In this document: positions 1-8,947 of the stretch, in pieces
How positions within the stretch are numbered: position 1 is the stretch's first letter
Layout: every line of letters begins with the position of its first letter
Assembly: GCA_029907255.1 (NCBI GenBank)
Contig: JARYMF010000001.1
Coordinates: forward strand, 124,001-188,000
Source of the DNA: Armatimonadota bacterium
Lineage (GTDB): Bacteria; Armatimonadota; UBA5829; DTJY01
Length of the DNA: 64,000 nt
Direction of reading: 5' to 3'
Translations under genes and position numbers: made by a program
Notes under the pieces: generated by a model
Seen by the model: the letters and a program-made list of their open reading frames with translations, nothing else
Told to the model about the DNA's origin: nothing
Databases searched by the model: none

Positions 1-602
1 ATGGTAAGCCATGTCCGTGCCGAGTTCAGATATGATGCTGATGAAACGCCATTTGCCATTGCTACAACATAGCCACCGAAGCTTCCAACAATATCACCTA
101 GCATGGTGAGTACTGGTAGCATGAGCACCAGCGCAAGGAATCTAGGTACAGCCAAGTATTGGATTGGACTTGTTCCTAATGAACGTAGCGCATCTACTTG
201 TTCGGTAACTTTCATAGTGCCAATTTCGGCGGCGATGGCTGACCCCGCACGGGCGGCAACCACGATTGCAGTTAGAACAGGGGCAAGTTCGCGTACGACT
301 GAAATTGAAACTCCTCCGCCAACTAGACTCCCAACGCCCCACTGAACCATCAACTGCGAAGTGTATAGTGCGAGAACGGCTCCTGAAAAAGCAGTAGTTA
401 CTATAACAATAGGAAGTGAATTGAAACCAATTAGAGCCATCTGATTGATTGTATCGCTGATGTTGATATCTCCCGCAATTATGCGGCGAATCGAAGTAAG
501 GCCGATTATGGTTGCCTCGCCAATAAAGTTGAAGAAGCCGGTGAGCTGTTTCAGCATCACCCATCGTGAAGTTTCTGTGGCTGATTCAAGCCCGTTGGTC
601 AC
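1..602 (-). CDS. mlaE: MlaE/YrbE-family ABC transporter permease (3' end outside window)
   Basis: The reverse strand encodes an open frame that runs off the left edge, giving about 200 residues. It starts at GTG 602, preceded by GAGGAGG with good spacing. The protein has the hydrophobic pattern of MlaE permeases: an N-terminal amphipathic part, a long hydrophobic segment around TTAFSGAVLALYTSQ, the conserved stretch RELAPVLTAIVVAARAGSA, then EIGTMKVTEQVDALRSLG and another hydrophobic segment. In the family these proteins form the membrane part of the Mla/Mce-type ABC transporter, which moves phospholipids between the membranes of diderm cells. ATPase and MCE-domain partners would be expected beyond the edge. 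A good promoter lies 64 bases upstream. Confidence in the family is high; the exact substrate is inferred from the family. Confidence 0.86.
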   Translation of the reverse strand, partial: MTNGLESATETSRWVMLKQLTGFFNFIGEATIIGLTSIRRIIAGDINISDTINQMALIGFNSLPIVIVTTAFSGAVLALYTSQLMVQWGVGSLVGGGVSISVVRELAPVLTAIVVAARAGSAIAAEIGTMKVTEQVDALRSLGTSPIQYLAVPRFLALVLMLPVLTMLGDIVGSFGGYVVAMANGVSSASYLNSARTWLT

Positions 603-665
603 GTTTGCCTCCTCAACAATACGACGGCAATGGGGGTTTGCGAACTTTCTGCGTCGTTTGTTGGT

Positions 666-695
666 ATTATAACCGAACCGAAAGTAGGTTTTCAA
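666..695 (-). promoter_or_regulatory. sigma-70 promoter for mlaE
   Basis: On the minus strand TTGAAA (690-695) is followed after 18 bases by a consensus TATAAT (666-671). Transcription would start near 659, leaving a leader of about 57 bases before the GTG start of mlaE. Seen in the sequence; activity is inferred. Confidence 0.6.
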
Positions 696-1058
696 CTAGC
701 TAAAGAGCGAATCTTGTTTGATATGATAATACGCAAGCCCTTAGGTATAATCTGGGTATTGCCACGTTGGGGAATTAGGTGCTTTGTCTATTGGCGCGTG
801 CAGTCATTTTGAAGGGGCATTTTTATATTGCTATACAAAGATACCCAAAGTCTGGATTCGTCAAAGCGCTTTTAGTCCAATTGTTTTGTGTGCCAGCCGC
901 ATTTGCACTTTAGAGTTCTGCGATTAGCAAAGAATTTATTATTAGCCTTTCAATATTGCCATTCCCAAAAGTTTATAGGAGATACGGATAAGTTACTCAT
1001 CAATAAATGAATAAGCACAGTCGTCTTAAGGTATCCTAGGCATTCAGGTTTCACTTGC

Positions 1059-1091
1059 GGCAGAGATTCTCCGGCCAGGAGAATCTCTGCC
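1059..1091 (-). terminator. perfect 14-bp hairpin downstream of glnA
   Basis: The arms 1059-1072 and 1078-1091 (GGCAGAGATTCTCC and its exact complement) enclose the 5-base loop GGCCA. It lies about 50 bases past the glnA stop codon on the minus strand, where a terminator is expected. There is no U-tract on either side, so it may be a transcript-end stabiliser or a Rho-associated site rather than a classical intrinsic terminator. Confidence 0.45.
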
Positions 1092-1139
1092 AAGTTTGCT
1101 TGCATCAGCTAGCCAAAATTATTGAACATAACAGCTGTC

Positions 1140-2642
1140 TTAGCAATGCAAGTATTTTTCTACGAGTTTCCTGATTTCTTCATCTTTGCCATAGAGACGC
1201 TCGCTTAGGTCCTTATCGTCATAGGATTTGAGGGCCTTAGCAATACCATCTATCACTAATGGCGAGAAGACGCCATCTTTTTCGTAGATGGCTCTATCTT
1301 CTATTAGGCAGTTGGCTGATTCCCAGCAAGAAGCTGGAAGCTGAGGAAGCTTCTCTTGAATCTTTTTGTGTTCCTCCGCAAATATGTTTACATCCACATA
1401 AAGTTTATTGGCAAGCTCCAAGGCGTCTTTCATTTCAAAGCCATGTCGCACGGCTACTGCTAAGCCAGCTAGCAGATGATGAATGTTTGCCGATCCATCG
1501 CCGGCTCTGAACTCTATGGTTTGTGCGTCAACACATTTTGTTTCGCAAGTTTCGTCTTGCGGATTGGCATCTCTAATCATGTTCTTTACATTAAGCCATC
1601 CAAGAGGTACGCGGATTAAAACCGACCGGTTTCGGTCGCCCCAGCATATGTTTGTTGGTGCTTCTTGGTGTGGGACAAGCCTTAGATAAGATGTAGGTAC
1701 AGTATTACCAAATGCTGTTAGTGAGCGTGCCATCTTGAGGCAACCAGCAATAGCTTTACGACAGGCATCGCTTAGTTTGTTATCTTGGACCATCGCATTC
1801 TTACCATTATCTAATAACCGCATGTGAACGTGGAGTCCGCTGCCCGCATGGCCAACCATGATTTTTGGCGCAAACGTAACTGTTACTCCATATTTGTAGC
1901 CTATCATTCGGAGAATCCATTTAGCTATTACGAGTTGGTCAGCTGCATCCTCAATGGGAGCTGGTGTCATCTCAATCTCGGCTTGTTCCATTTCTAAGTC
2001 TTCATCGTGGATGTTCCCAACCTCCGAGTGCCCATATTTGATTTTGCCGCCAGCCTGTGCTATTGCTTGCATTGCCTCAACTCGCAGGTTTTCCCATTTC
2101 GTGAATGGAGGTGATTCGTGGTAGCCTTTCTGTGGTTGGGTTTGATAGAGGGGTTGCTTTTCGAAAAGGACGTAATATTCCAGCTCACCTAATGCGTCAA
2201 GGCTTAGTCCAGTGGCGCGCTTCAGCGACTCATGCGCTTTTCGGACAATATTTTCTGGAGCAATAGCGAGAGGTTCGCCTTCGCTTGTATAGTAGGAGCA
2301 GAGGATATCTACGGTTGGAATGGGTGCGAATGGGTTTACATAGGCAGTTTTATATTTGGGCACCACATAGAGGTCGCTTGAACCCGTATCAATATATGGG
2401 AACAAACTTGAGCCATCAACCCTTTCTCCAACCGAAAGCAACTGGTCGAGGTGCTCTGGGCTACTGATTACGAAATTAAGTGTCTTGAGGCGCCCATCCC
2501 CGCCAACATAACGGAAATTTACCATCTCGATGTTGTTGGATTCTATAAAGGCTATGAGGTCTTGTTTTGTAAATTCTGCGGGGGGTTTGTTAAGAAAACG
2601 AGCGATCTTGTTGGGCGTCAACGCCAGACGTGTTTCGTCCAT
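1140..2642 (-). CDS. glnA: glutamine synthetase, type I-like
   Basis: This 500-residue protein would make glutamine from glutamate, ammonia and ATP. The N-terminal beta-grasp region contains FRYVGGDGRLK and the latch-like GERVDGSS. The catalytic part has the metal-ligand pair in GELEYY, the motif EMEQAEIEMTP, the nucleotide/glutamate motif GSGLHVHMR, the arginine-rich SYLRLVPHQEAPTNICWGDR, and NIHHLLAGLA near the C-terminus. The length is near that of GlnA (about 470). I do not see the adenylylation-loop tyrosine sequence of GSI-beta enzymes, which would fit a GSI-alpha or GlnA-like subtype. The ATG is preceded by AAAGGAGG. A GlnA paralogue acting on another amine cannot be excluded without a tree. 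Confidence 0.85.
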   Translation of the reverse strand: MDETRLALTPNKIARFLNKPPAEFTKQDLIAFIESNNIEMVNFRYVGGDGRLKTLNFVISSPEHLDQLLSVGERVDGSSLFPYIDTGSSDLYVVPKYKTAYVNPFAPIPTVDILCSYYTSEGEPLAIAPENIVRKAHESLKRATGLSLDALGELEYYVLFEKQPLYQTQPQKGYHESPPFTKWENLRVEAMQAIAQAGGKIKYGHSEVGNIHDEDLEMEQAEIEMTPAPIEDAADQLVIAKWILRMIGYKYGVTVTFAPKIMVGHAGSGLHVHMRLLDNGKNAMVQDNKLSDACRKAIAGCLKMARSLTAFGNTVPTSYLRLVPHQEAPTNICWGDRNRSVLIRVPLGWLNVKNMIRDANPQDETCETKCVDAQTIEFRAGDGSANIHHLLAGLAVAVRHGFEMKDALELANKLYVDVNIFAEEHKKIQEKLPQLPASCWESANCLIEDRAIYEKDGVFSPLVIDGIAKALKSYDDKDLSERLYGKDEEIRKLVEKYLHC

Positions 2643-2790
2643 GAACTGTTCTCCTCCTTTGGAGTAGTTTCTTCAGCTCACCATTGAGCCTTTTGTTATT
2701 TTGTTTTATAAGCGGAATCCACCGTGCGCGTGATTATCGGATACCATGCTAGGATATATCCAACTAACGCTCGCTAAATATGGTGGTTTC

Positions 2791-4665
2791 TTATCCTATT
2801 TTAATCTTAGACAAACTATCTTGCAATCCTCCCGGCCTATTGCGAAGAAGCCAAACTCGCTCTTGATTCTTTTTGAGCTCGGCTATCCGTGAGGCAAGGT
2901 TTCTTGGTTTTGGTGTGCCGAGCCTGATTCTTCCAACGTCTGCAGCTAGTTGGAGCATCTTTATAACCTGAGCAAACTCTTCGCGCACAATCTCCGCATC
3001 TACAGCATGCATATCATCTCCCCTTGCGGCGTCTGCTATTTCCTTTAGTCGCCGCTCCATTTCTACGAATTCTTCGAGTGATAGATTCTCTTCGAATTTG
3101 GGATCGTTCATATCTCTGAATAGCATTTGCCAAGGTACGGTTGAGTTGAACGTTCTCTTCTTGAAGCAGCGGTAAATGTCACCAAGGTCATAGAATGCCC
3201 GCCCCATTTTCCCAGTGCGGTCTCCGAAGGCATGAATAGAAAGGTTTTCTACTATTGTTTTCTTTGGGTCAACTGTTGAGTTCCATGAAACCATTGCTCC
3301 CGCCAAAAAACCAAGATACGACACTGAAAGCGGTTGCCAGTGGCCGTTGTCGCCCCAATCTGTATTTAGAAGCCCAATTGCTTCTAGTCTCTTGCCATTA
3401 GTTGCCGCGTTTACAATATTTTCGATTGCATTTGTTGTGCGGCCCGCCAGAGCGTTCCAGCTTGATGTTCCAGGACATACATAGAATGGGATGCCCGAAT
3501 CGCGGAATCTTGCTCCATGCTCGGCAAATGGATGGTCGGCTTCATAGCCCCATTCAAGTGCGATTATGTCCTTTGGTAGTTCAGGGATAAGCTCAGGGTA
3601 TTTAAGGATTATGTCCCCCCAGAACTGCATTGTTCGGCCGTGTTCCTTGACCAACCGGTATATTTCCAAGACGAAGTCCAGATATACTCGCCCCGTTCCG
3701 CGCTCCTGACATAAGGTTTTACTTCTGCCACAGCCGAGATCTATGGTTTCATCTAGACCAACATTGAACATTTTGCTGGTAAAGTGCGGTAAGAGTTCCT
3801 CATAGAGTCCTTTAATGAATGGAATAGTTCGTTTATCACTCGGACAGAGGCTAAACGGGTAATCAAAATGTCCCCATTCGGTATCGCATCCCCGTGGAGC
3901 TTCGGCCATTGGCCGATATTTTGCATGTTTTAACCACCTCTCCATATGCCCGAATGAATTTTGGTTTGGCACTAGTTCAATGAATCGCTCGCGGCAGTAT
4001 GCGTCAAGAGCCATGATTTCTTCGCCAGTCACTGGGCTTGCTTTTTCCCAGACTGTGGGATGCGCAGGATATGCGAATGTATGCTCGGTGTAGAGTTGCA
4101 GCTGGTTAATCTTCCACTCAGACAGCAAATCCACGATATGATATAGGGTTTCCATCGTCGGCACCTTGTCACGGCTTATGTCGAGCATTACGCCGCGGGC
4201 TGGAAAGTCGGGCCAGTCTGAGATAGAAAGGCATCGTAGAATTGCATTTTTAGGTTTTGATTTTTGATTATGAGCCTTAGAATTTTCACCCTGAGATTGG
4301 CGAAGAATTTGAGCTAGCGTGCAAGCGCCGTAAAATGCGCCTGCGGGTGTGCGCGCGGTAATTTCTATCCCTTTTGGGCTTATGGTTAGCTTATATCCTT
4401 CGGGGGCGGTTTTGCCTGCGTGAGTGACTATCTTTGCCAGCGATATGTCATCTAAGCGAATTACTGCCCCTATGAGTTGTTTTGGGACTCTTGGGCTAGC
4501 TGTGATCTCCAGGTCAAGTCCTGTCATCTTCGCAGCAGGAATCAGCGACTGCGGGTTTTTGGCGTCTAAGACAATGTAACGTTTTCCTTCTATATTAAAG
4601 ACGCCGCTGCTGCGGCTTATCTTTTTCGGCATAGGCGCAAGATACAGGTCTTTTCCGTCAATCAT
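2791..4665 (-). CDS. glycoside hydrolase family 20 beta-N-acetylhexosaminidase
   Basis: The 624-residue protein has a GH20b-like N-terminal alpha/beta domain (about residues 10-140, with AGAFYGACTLAQIL at its end) followed by a GH20 TIM barrel. The barrel begins ARGVMLDISRDKVPTMETL, a typical GH20 opening, and contains the catalytic Asp-Glu pair in GLDET (D305-E306). Family members remove terminal GlcNAc or GalNAc by substrate-assisted catalysis using this pair. No signal peptide is visible: the sequence starts MIDGKDLYLAPMPKK, so the enzyme is probably cytoplasmic and may trim imported or recycled amino-sugar oligomers. ATG 4665 is preceded by AGGAGT with seven-base spacing. The C-terminal 100 residues are helical and not assigned. 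Confidence 0.87.
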   Translation of the reverse strand: MIDGKDLYLAPMPKKISRSSGVFNIEGKRYIVLDAKNPQSLIPAAKMTGLDLEITASPRVPKQLIGAVIRLDDISLAKIVTHAGKTAPEGYKLTISPKGIEITARTPAGAFYGACTLAQILRQSQGENSKAHNQKSKPKNAILRCLSISDWPDFPARGVMLDISRDKVPTMETLYHIVDLLSEWKINQLQLYTEHTFAYPAHPTVWEKASPVTGEEIMALDAYCRERFIELVPNQNSFGHMERWLKHAKYRPMAEAPRGCDTEWGHFDYPFSLCPSDKRTIPFIKGLYEELLPHFTSKMFNVGLDETIDLGCGRSKTLCQERGTGRVYLDFVLEIYRLVKEHGRTMQFWGDIILKYPELIPELPKDIIALEWGYEADHPFAEHGARFRDSGIPFYVCPGTSSWNALAGRTTNAIENIVNAATNGKRLEAIGLLNTDWGDNGHWQPLSVSYLGFLAGAMVSWNSTVDPKKTIVENLSIHAFGDRTGKMGRAFYDLGDIYRCFKKRTFNSTVPWQMLFRDMNDPKFEENLSLEEFVEMERRLKEIADAARGDDMHAVDAEIVREEFAQVIKMLQLAADVGRIRLGTPKPRNLASRIAELKKNQERVWLLRNRPGGLQDSLSKIKIG

Positions 4666-4806
4666 CGTTTCACTCCTATAAGAATATCATTTTAGTCGAA
4701 TAGATAATATTCCATTGAGCGCTTTTGAGTCAACATAGCACAACCTGGGTGAGGTGCTTTTTGCAGGAAGAGGAAAAAAGTAGATTATGGGGAATCTCTT
4801 TCGGGG

Positions 4807-5871
4807 CTAGGGTTTAATAATATCTGAGTCGCGCCTGGGCTTTATGAGTGGAAGTATTTTGTCTTCAGTTTGTTTTGTTCCGCTTATCCCAGTAACTAGG
4901 ACAAAGCTTCCCTCATCTGGCAAACTTGTTAGGTTTGAGCAATCAACTTCGAGTGGGGTGCCTGAACCGTCGTCAACTTTGAAACCGTCCGCCGTTCGAA
5001 CAACTCGGCCTGCAATAGTGATAAGTAATCCTATGTTATTTGTGCCGATGCCTCCACTTACGCCTGGGGTGTATTGGTTCAATCTTGCGCCTCCCACGCA
5101 TTTGGTCAGCATTAACAAGGGGTTTGGTGTTCCTGGGCCCGGATACGAGTTTATGTTCCATAGCATAATTACGCGCTCGCCATTTATCGTATCCAATGTG
5201 CCCGAAACGTTTACGTAGCTTCCTTCTGCTGGCGAAATGCCGTTTACGCGAATACCTGACACCTGCTCTTCTTTGCTCTCGCATATATAGAAATGGTCGC
5301 CAAACCCAGCACTCACAACTTTGCCGGCGAGCACAACCGGCATGCCATCAGGGCGGTTCTTTGCGTCTGCTGTTGTAATAGCAGATGGCACGAACTTAAC
5401 AGCGTCTGCTATGATTACCATCGTGGAAGTGTCGCCGGTGTCGCTGTAAGTTGCAACGTAGCCGGAGTTTCCCCTGGCAAATGGCTTGCCGGCAACTAGA
5501 AGATTCCATTTTCCACCATTAATCTGCTCATTAACTCTTAATTCCTCCACCCCGCCGTCATAATAAACTCGCCATTTAGCTTTTGTGCTGCGGTTTGTTC
5601 CTGTGGTGTACCAAATATAGATATCATACAATCCAGGAATCAAAATCTCGGGCCTAAAAATAGCAAATCTTCGAGGGTCGGCGGTTGTGGTGTAGAAGTA
5701 ATTGGCGCCATATTTTTGGCTTACAATTGTTCCCGTCCACCAATCTCCATAAGCACAGCATCCAGCATCAAGGTTATCGATAATTATTTCGTATGGTTCG
5801 TCGTTGGCGGCAGTTGTGAAAATATAATCTGAGGAACAAGCCATGTTTCTTGCCGCATCCCATGATTTCAC
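4807..5871 (-). CDS. golvesin-type binding domain plus OB-like domain: C-terminal part of the frameshifted gene 5774-7477
   Basis: This open frame of 354 residues lacks its own ribosome-binding site. Its first residues (VKSWDAARNMACSSDYIFTT in the continuing frame) are the missing last strand of the fibronectin type III domain that ends the upstream frame. Then comes a beta-rich domain resembling golvesin C-terminal/Xly carbohydrate-binding modules (GDWWTGTIVSQKYG to ADAVKFV, about residues 30-160), and two stretches resembling OB-fold nucleic-acid or carbohydrate-binding modules (VVLAGKVVSAGFGDHFYICE and ITIAGRVVRTADGFKVDDG). I read it as the tail of one roughly 890-residue exported glycosidase. 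The A5 run at 5875-5879 is where the frames part. Confidence 0.75.
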   Translation of the reverse strand: MKSWDAARNMACSSDYIFTTAANDEPYEIIIDNLDAGCCAYGDWWTGTIVSQKYGANYFYTTTADPRRFAIFRPEILIPGLYDIYIWYTTGTNRSTKAKWRVYYDGGVEELRVNEQINGGKWNLLVAGKPFARGNSGYVATYSDTGDTSTMVIIADAVKFVPSAITTADAKNRPDGMPVVLAGKVVSAGFGDHFYICESKEEQVSGIRVNGISPAEGSYVNVSGTLDTINGERVIMLWNINSYPGPGTPNPLLMLTKCVGGARLNQYTPGVSGGIGTNNIGLLITIAGRVVRTADGFKVDDGSGTPLEVDCSNLTSLPDEGSFVLVTGISGTKQTEDKILPLIKPRRDSDIIKP

Positions 5872-7477
5872 GCGAAAAATGATACGTAGTAAGCGGCTTC
5901 AGGCCGGAAAGCTGAACGGTGTGGGATGTTACTTGCGCCATGTCTTCCGCGGAAGAGTTTTCATAGGTTGGGCTAATGCCGTATTCCACCATGCTAGTAG
6001 CAGGCTCGTTCGTGTCCCATTTGATTTGTACATGCGTGGCATGGATATTTTCGGCACGAACATTAGATATCGTAGGCGGGCTTGTCTCGTGTTGAAGAGT
6101 GAAATCTAGGCAGGCGACCTGACCGGCCAAAATTGTGGTTGTTTTTTGGATGGCAGTGTATCCAGGTGCTTCTACGCAAATGGTATATGTTCCAGGTGTG
6201 ATTTCAGAAAAGCCATAGAACCCGGTGCCGGAGTTCTTATCACTCAGTCCAAGCTCCAGGATTTTTGCAGTCGCTGGGTAAACAGCATTGCCTGCCTCGT
6301 TGCGAATGAATCCCTTGAGGTAGCCTTTAGTTGGATTATTAAGCCACGGCATTGCAGGCACGGTCGCTGGCGTTGGGTATGGACCTGCAAGTAAGGCAGC
6401 TTTGAAACCATCTTGGTTGGGTTCGCCAGCGTTTGGGTGAGCATAGCTATATAAATGCATCCCCGGGAAACCTGCGTTGCGTGCATTCTCTATTTGCCAA
6501 ATGCTGTTTGAGATACTATTCATTTCTCCGGCTATGCCCATGTAGATGTGATGCCCGTAACTGCGGCTCAAACTGTCAAGGGCATTAGTATAAAACGTTT
6601 GGTTGTCTGTTGTGTAATTCATAGGGGATGCATAATCCAACCAGTGATTTGCCATCCATCTGTCCCAATCCTGGAGAACTTCTGCGCGTCCGGAAGCCGC
6701 TGTGCGCCAGACAAGAGCTCCTACTTTAACATGGGGCTTTATCGCTTTAATTTCCAGATATGTGCGCTTGACAAGGTTGGATACCTGATTGCGCCGCCAC
6801 TCTTGCCATAGAGGGTCCATGCTTGAGGGTAGCCCCGTGCGCCCATATTCAGAATTGAACCTCGCAACCGCGGCAGGGTTGTAACCCCAGCCAATGTCGT
6901 AATAACGAATGTAATCCAATAGAAAACCATCTATGTCATACCTACTTACTATGTCTAAAAATACCTGAATTAGGTAGTTCTCCACTTCCGGTAGTCCTGG
7001 ATCAAGGCTTGTGTAGCGTCCATCCCAAAGCTTGTCGCCGTTTGCATACTTGCTGAACCATTCGGGGTGGAGGTAGTAGATATGCTCTGGCATGCTGTGG
7101 GGTGGAGGGGTAGGCAAGGTCCATACTCGGTATGGCACAACCCACGTGTGAACTTCCAAGCCGGCTTGATGAGCTTTGCTCACCATATCGGCCAATGGGT
7201 CGAATCCGGGGTTTGGCGAGGGGTCTGTACCTAATGGTTCTAATGAAGAGTTGTAATACGCATCACATCTTTTTCGGACCTGCATTAGTATAGCATTGCA
7301 GTTCCACGACTTGATGCGATTTACGGTTTCTTGGACTGCTTCAGGGCTTATGATTGCATATCCAGAGCCCCAGTACCAAGCGTCTACTAATATCGAACGA
7401 AAATCATTGGGCTGGGCGAACGAAAGGGTTGAAAAAAGAACGGTTATGAGAAGACACACCATTAGCCCGCGGAGCAT
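5774..7477 (-). CDS. GHL10-family glycosidase-like exported protein: N-terminal part of a frameshifted gene
   Basis: The start is taken at ATG 7477, which has AAGGTG upstream and gives the signal peptide MLRGLMVCLLITVLFSTLSFA; a GTG nine bases earlier is less likely. The mature protein begins with a GHL10 (DUF187) TIM-barrel region: RSILVDAWYWGSG, MQVRKRCDAYYNS, GLEVHTWVVPYRVW and the DIDGFLLDYIRYY strand. A carboxypeptidase-regulatory-like beta domain (GYLKGFIRNEAGNAV to CLDFTLQ) and a fibronectin type III domain follow. After TTYHF the frame shifts and the last 30 or so residues are nonsense. Family members are exported and thought to act on polysaccharides or peptidoglycan; the substrate here is unknown. 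Removing one A from the 5875-5879 run restores a full-length protein with the next frame. Confidence 0.82.
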   Translation of the reverse strand: MLRGLMVCLLITVLFSTLSFAQPNDFRSILVDAWYWGSGYAIISPEAVQETVNRIKSWNCNAILMQVRKRCDAYYNSSLEPLGTDPSPNPGFDPLADMVSKAHQAGLEVHTWVVPYRVWTLPTPPPHSMPEHIYYLHPEWFSKYANGDKLWDGRYTSLDPGLPEVENYLIQVFLDIVSRYDIDGFLLDYIRYYDIGWGYNPAAVARFNSEYGRTGLPSSMDPLWQEWRRNQVSNLVKRTYLEIKAIKPHVKVGALVWRTAASGRAEVLQDWDRWMANHWLDYASPMNYTTDNQTFYTNALDSLSRSYGHHIYMGIAGEMNSISNSIWQIENARNAGFPGMHLYSYAHPNAGEPNQDGFKAALLAGPYPTPATVPAMPWLNNPTKGYLKGFIRNEAGNAVYPATAKILELGLSDKNSGTGFYGFSEITPGTYTICVEAPGYTAIQKTTTILAGQVACLDFTLQHETSPPTISNVRAENIHATHVQIKWDTNEPATSMVEYGISPTYENSSAEDMAQVTSHTVQLSGLKPLTTYHFSREIMGCGKKHGLFLRLYFHNCRQRRTIRNNYR

Positions 7478-7572
7478 TGGAGACACCTTCTTAATACGCT
7501 TCCATTTTTAGCATCAGGGGATGGATTGTCAACTTTAAATAAGAAAAACTGGCAAGAATACCTAATGCAAGA

Positions 7573-8667
7573 CTAAGGCTTCAGGAGAACTTTGATTGAT
7601 TCCTTTGCCTCTCGAACCATATGCAGGGCCTTTTTAAAATCTTCCAACGGTAGCTCATGAGTGACTATTGGTGAGACGTCAACTAGCCCACGGTTTATGT
7701 AATCAATTGCAAGAGGAAAAGTATACGGTGCAAGGTGAGCTCCAAGGATGTTTAGGTTTTTCTTGTCGCCTATAATCGTCCAGTCAATTGTTGCAGGCGC
7801 CAGAAAAACGCCATACTCTACAAAAGTGCCAAGCTTTCTGAGCATCATCAAGCCGGGGAAAATAGATTCAGGATATCCTGTTGCATTAATATAAACATCG
7901 CATCCATAGCCGTCGGTGAGATCCAATACACGAGCTACAACGTCCTCTTTATCAGGATTCATTGTAAGATCAGCCCCAAGCTCTTTTGCTACTTTGAGGC
8001 GGTAATCTCGAGGGTCAATTGAAATTAGAAGCGATGGATTTAGTAGGCGTGCAACCCCAACCATGCCTAACCCAAGCGGACCTGCGCCTGCAATGACAAC
8101 TACGTCGCCAAGCTGGATTTGTGCTCGTTTGACGGCATGAATAGAGCACGCGAGTGGTTCGACAACCGCTGCGTGGTTTCTAGGCATTTCCTTAGGAAGT
8201 TTGTAGTTGCGCGAATTTGCTGGGAGTTTCATATATTCTGCCCATGCACCAGGCATCCATCTCCTGAAGCCATAGATGTCGTGCACAGCGCAAAGCCAGT
8301 AGCGACCTGTTGTACAATAGCGACATTTTCCGCAAGGGACGATTTGCTCGGAAACAACCATATCTCCGATATCAAGCCCATGTTGTTCAGCCGCTCCTTC
8401 GCCTAGTTGGACTACTGTGCCCGCAAATTCATGACCGGCAATGCAAGGAGGCTTACAGTAACCTTCAACCTTCCCATCGCCCCAGAAATGAATAGCGCCG
8501 AAGTAACATTTGGTATCGCTTGCGCAAACTCCAGCATGGTCAATTTTTATGATTATTTCGCCAGGGCCTGCTTGAGGAACCGGAAGCTCCTCTAGACGAT
8601 AGTCCTCCGGGCCGTAAGTAACAACGGCCTTCATTGTCTTAGGCAATTCTTGCCCATGTACCGGCAT
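7573..8667 (-). CDS. zinc-dependent medium-chain alcohol/polyol dehydrogenase
   Basis: This 364-residue protein is a classical MDR enzyme. The catalytic zinc site is indicated by AGVCASDTK and GHEFAGTV, and the structural zinc by four cysteines in PCGKCRYCTTGRYWLC. The Rossmann segment VVIAGAGPLGLGMVGVARL is followed by an acidic residue in LISIDPRD, suggesting NAD rather than NADP. In the family, close types oxidise sugar alcohols or threonine; the sequence alone does not fix the substrate. The start ATG has GGGAGG upstream. Next to exported glycosidases it may serve sugar catabolism, but it is transcribed alone. Confidence 0.85.
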   Translation of the reverse strand: MPVHGQELPKTMKAVVTYGPEDYRLEELPVPQAGPGEIIIKIDHAGVCASDTKCYFGAIHFWGDGKVEGYCKPPCIAGHEFAGTVVQLGEGAAEQHGLDIGDMVVSEQIVPCGKCRYCTTGRYWLCAVHDIYGFRRWMPGAWAEYMKLPANSRNYKLPKEMPRNHAAVVEPLACSIHAVKRAQIQLGDVVVIAGAGPLGLGMVGVARLLNPSLLISIDPRDYRLKVAKELGADLTMNPDKEDVVARVLDLTDGYGCDVYINATGYPESIFPGLMMLRKLGTFVEYGVFLAPATIDWTIIGDKKNLNILGAHLAPYTFPLAIDYINRGLVDVSPIVTHELPLEDFKKALHMVREAKESIKVLLKP

Positions 8668-8773
8668 CTATGAATCCTCCCTAACAACAATTGGTTAACC
8701 AATCCTAACATAGTCTGTCTGTTGAGTCTAGGGTCTTGTTGATAGATAACCAGGTTGGCTATTTAAAAATTAA

Positions 8774-8802
8774 TTGACATTTATTTTTCACCAACCTATA
8801 AT
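8774..8802 (+). promoter_or_regulatory. consensus sigma-70 promoter of the secreted-paralogue operon
   Basis: TTGACA (8774-8779) and TATAAT (8797-8802) are both perfect consensus hexamers with the optimal 17-base spacer. They read towards the gene at 8948, so transcription should begin near 8809. No other equally good promoter lies before the following six genes, which are packed with overlaps or gaps below 45 bases. Confidence 0.85.
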
Positions 8803-8808
8803 TATTCT

Positions 8809-8947
8809 TGCAAGGTAAAACCCTCTCTCGGCGGTGTTGGGACTTGCCACTATTGGATTAGCGCAAATTGGGTTTCATAGACACCACTTGGGTGAGTGAG
8901 CCGTTACCGTTGAGAGTATGGCATGCTAAGCAAGGAGGTATAGCCCA
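8809..8947 (+). promoter_or_regulatory. potentially structured 5' leader of the operon
   Basis: The 139-base leader contains nested complementary blocks: CTCTC (8823-8827) with GAGAG (8912-8916), CGGC (8829-8832) with GCCG (8900-8903), and GGTGT (8833-8837) with ACACC (8881-8885). The order allows one multi-helix fold ending just before the AAGGAGG at 8933-8939. It matches no riboswitch class I know. The pairing is short and could be chance. Confidence 0.35.

Larger units (their letters stand above)
603..1139. other. intergenic region without a recognisable gene
   Basis: About 540 bases separate the divergently placed end of glnA and the start of mlaE. Short open frames here have no ribosome-binding site and no protein-like composition. 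The only structures I can support are the mlaE promoter at its left end and a strong hairpin (1059-1091) at its right end. Confidence 0.6.

Noticed and set aside
630..812. 60-codon frame in the left intergenic region
   Set aside because: No ribosome-binding site, and it overlaps the mlaE promoter on the opposite strand.
8809..8947. T-box, GEMM or cobalamin riboswitch
   Set aside because: None of the conserved blocks (specifier and GGTGG motif, GGCAAA...GCAAAGCCACGGG, B12 box) is present.
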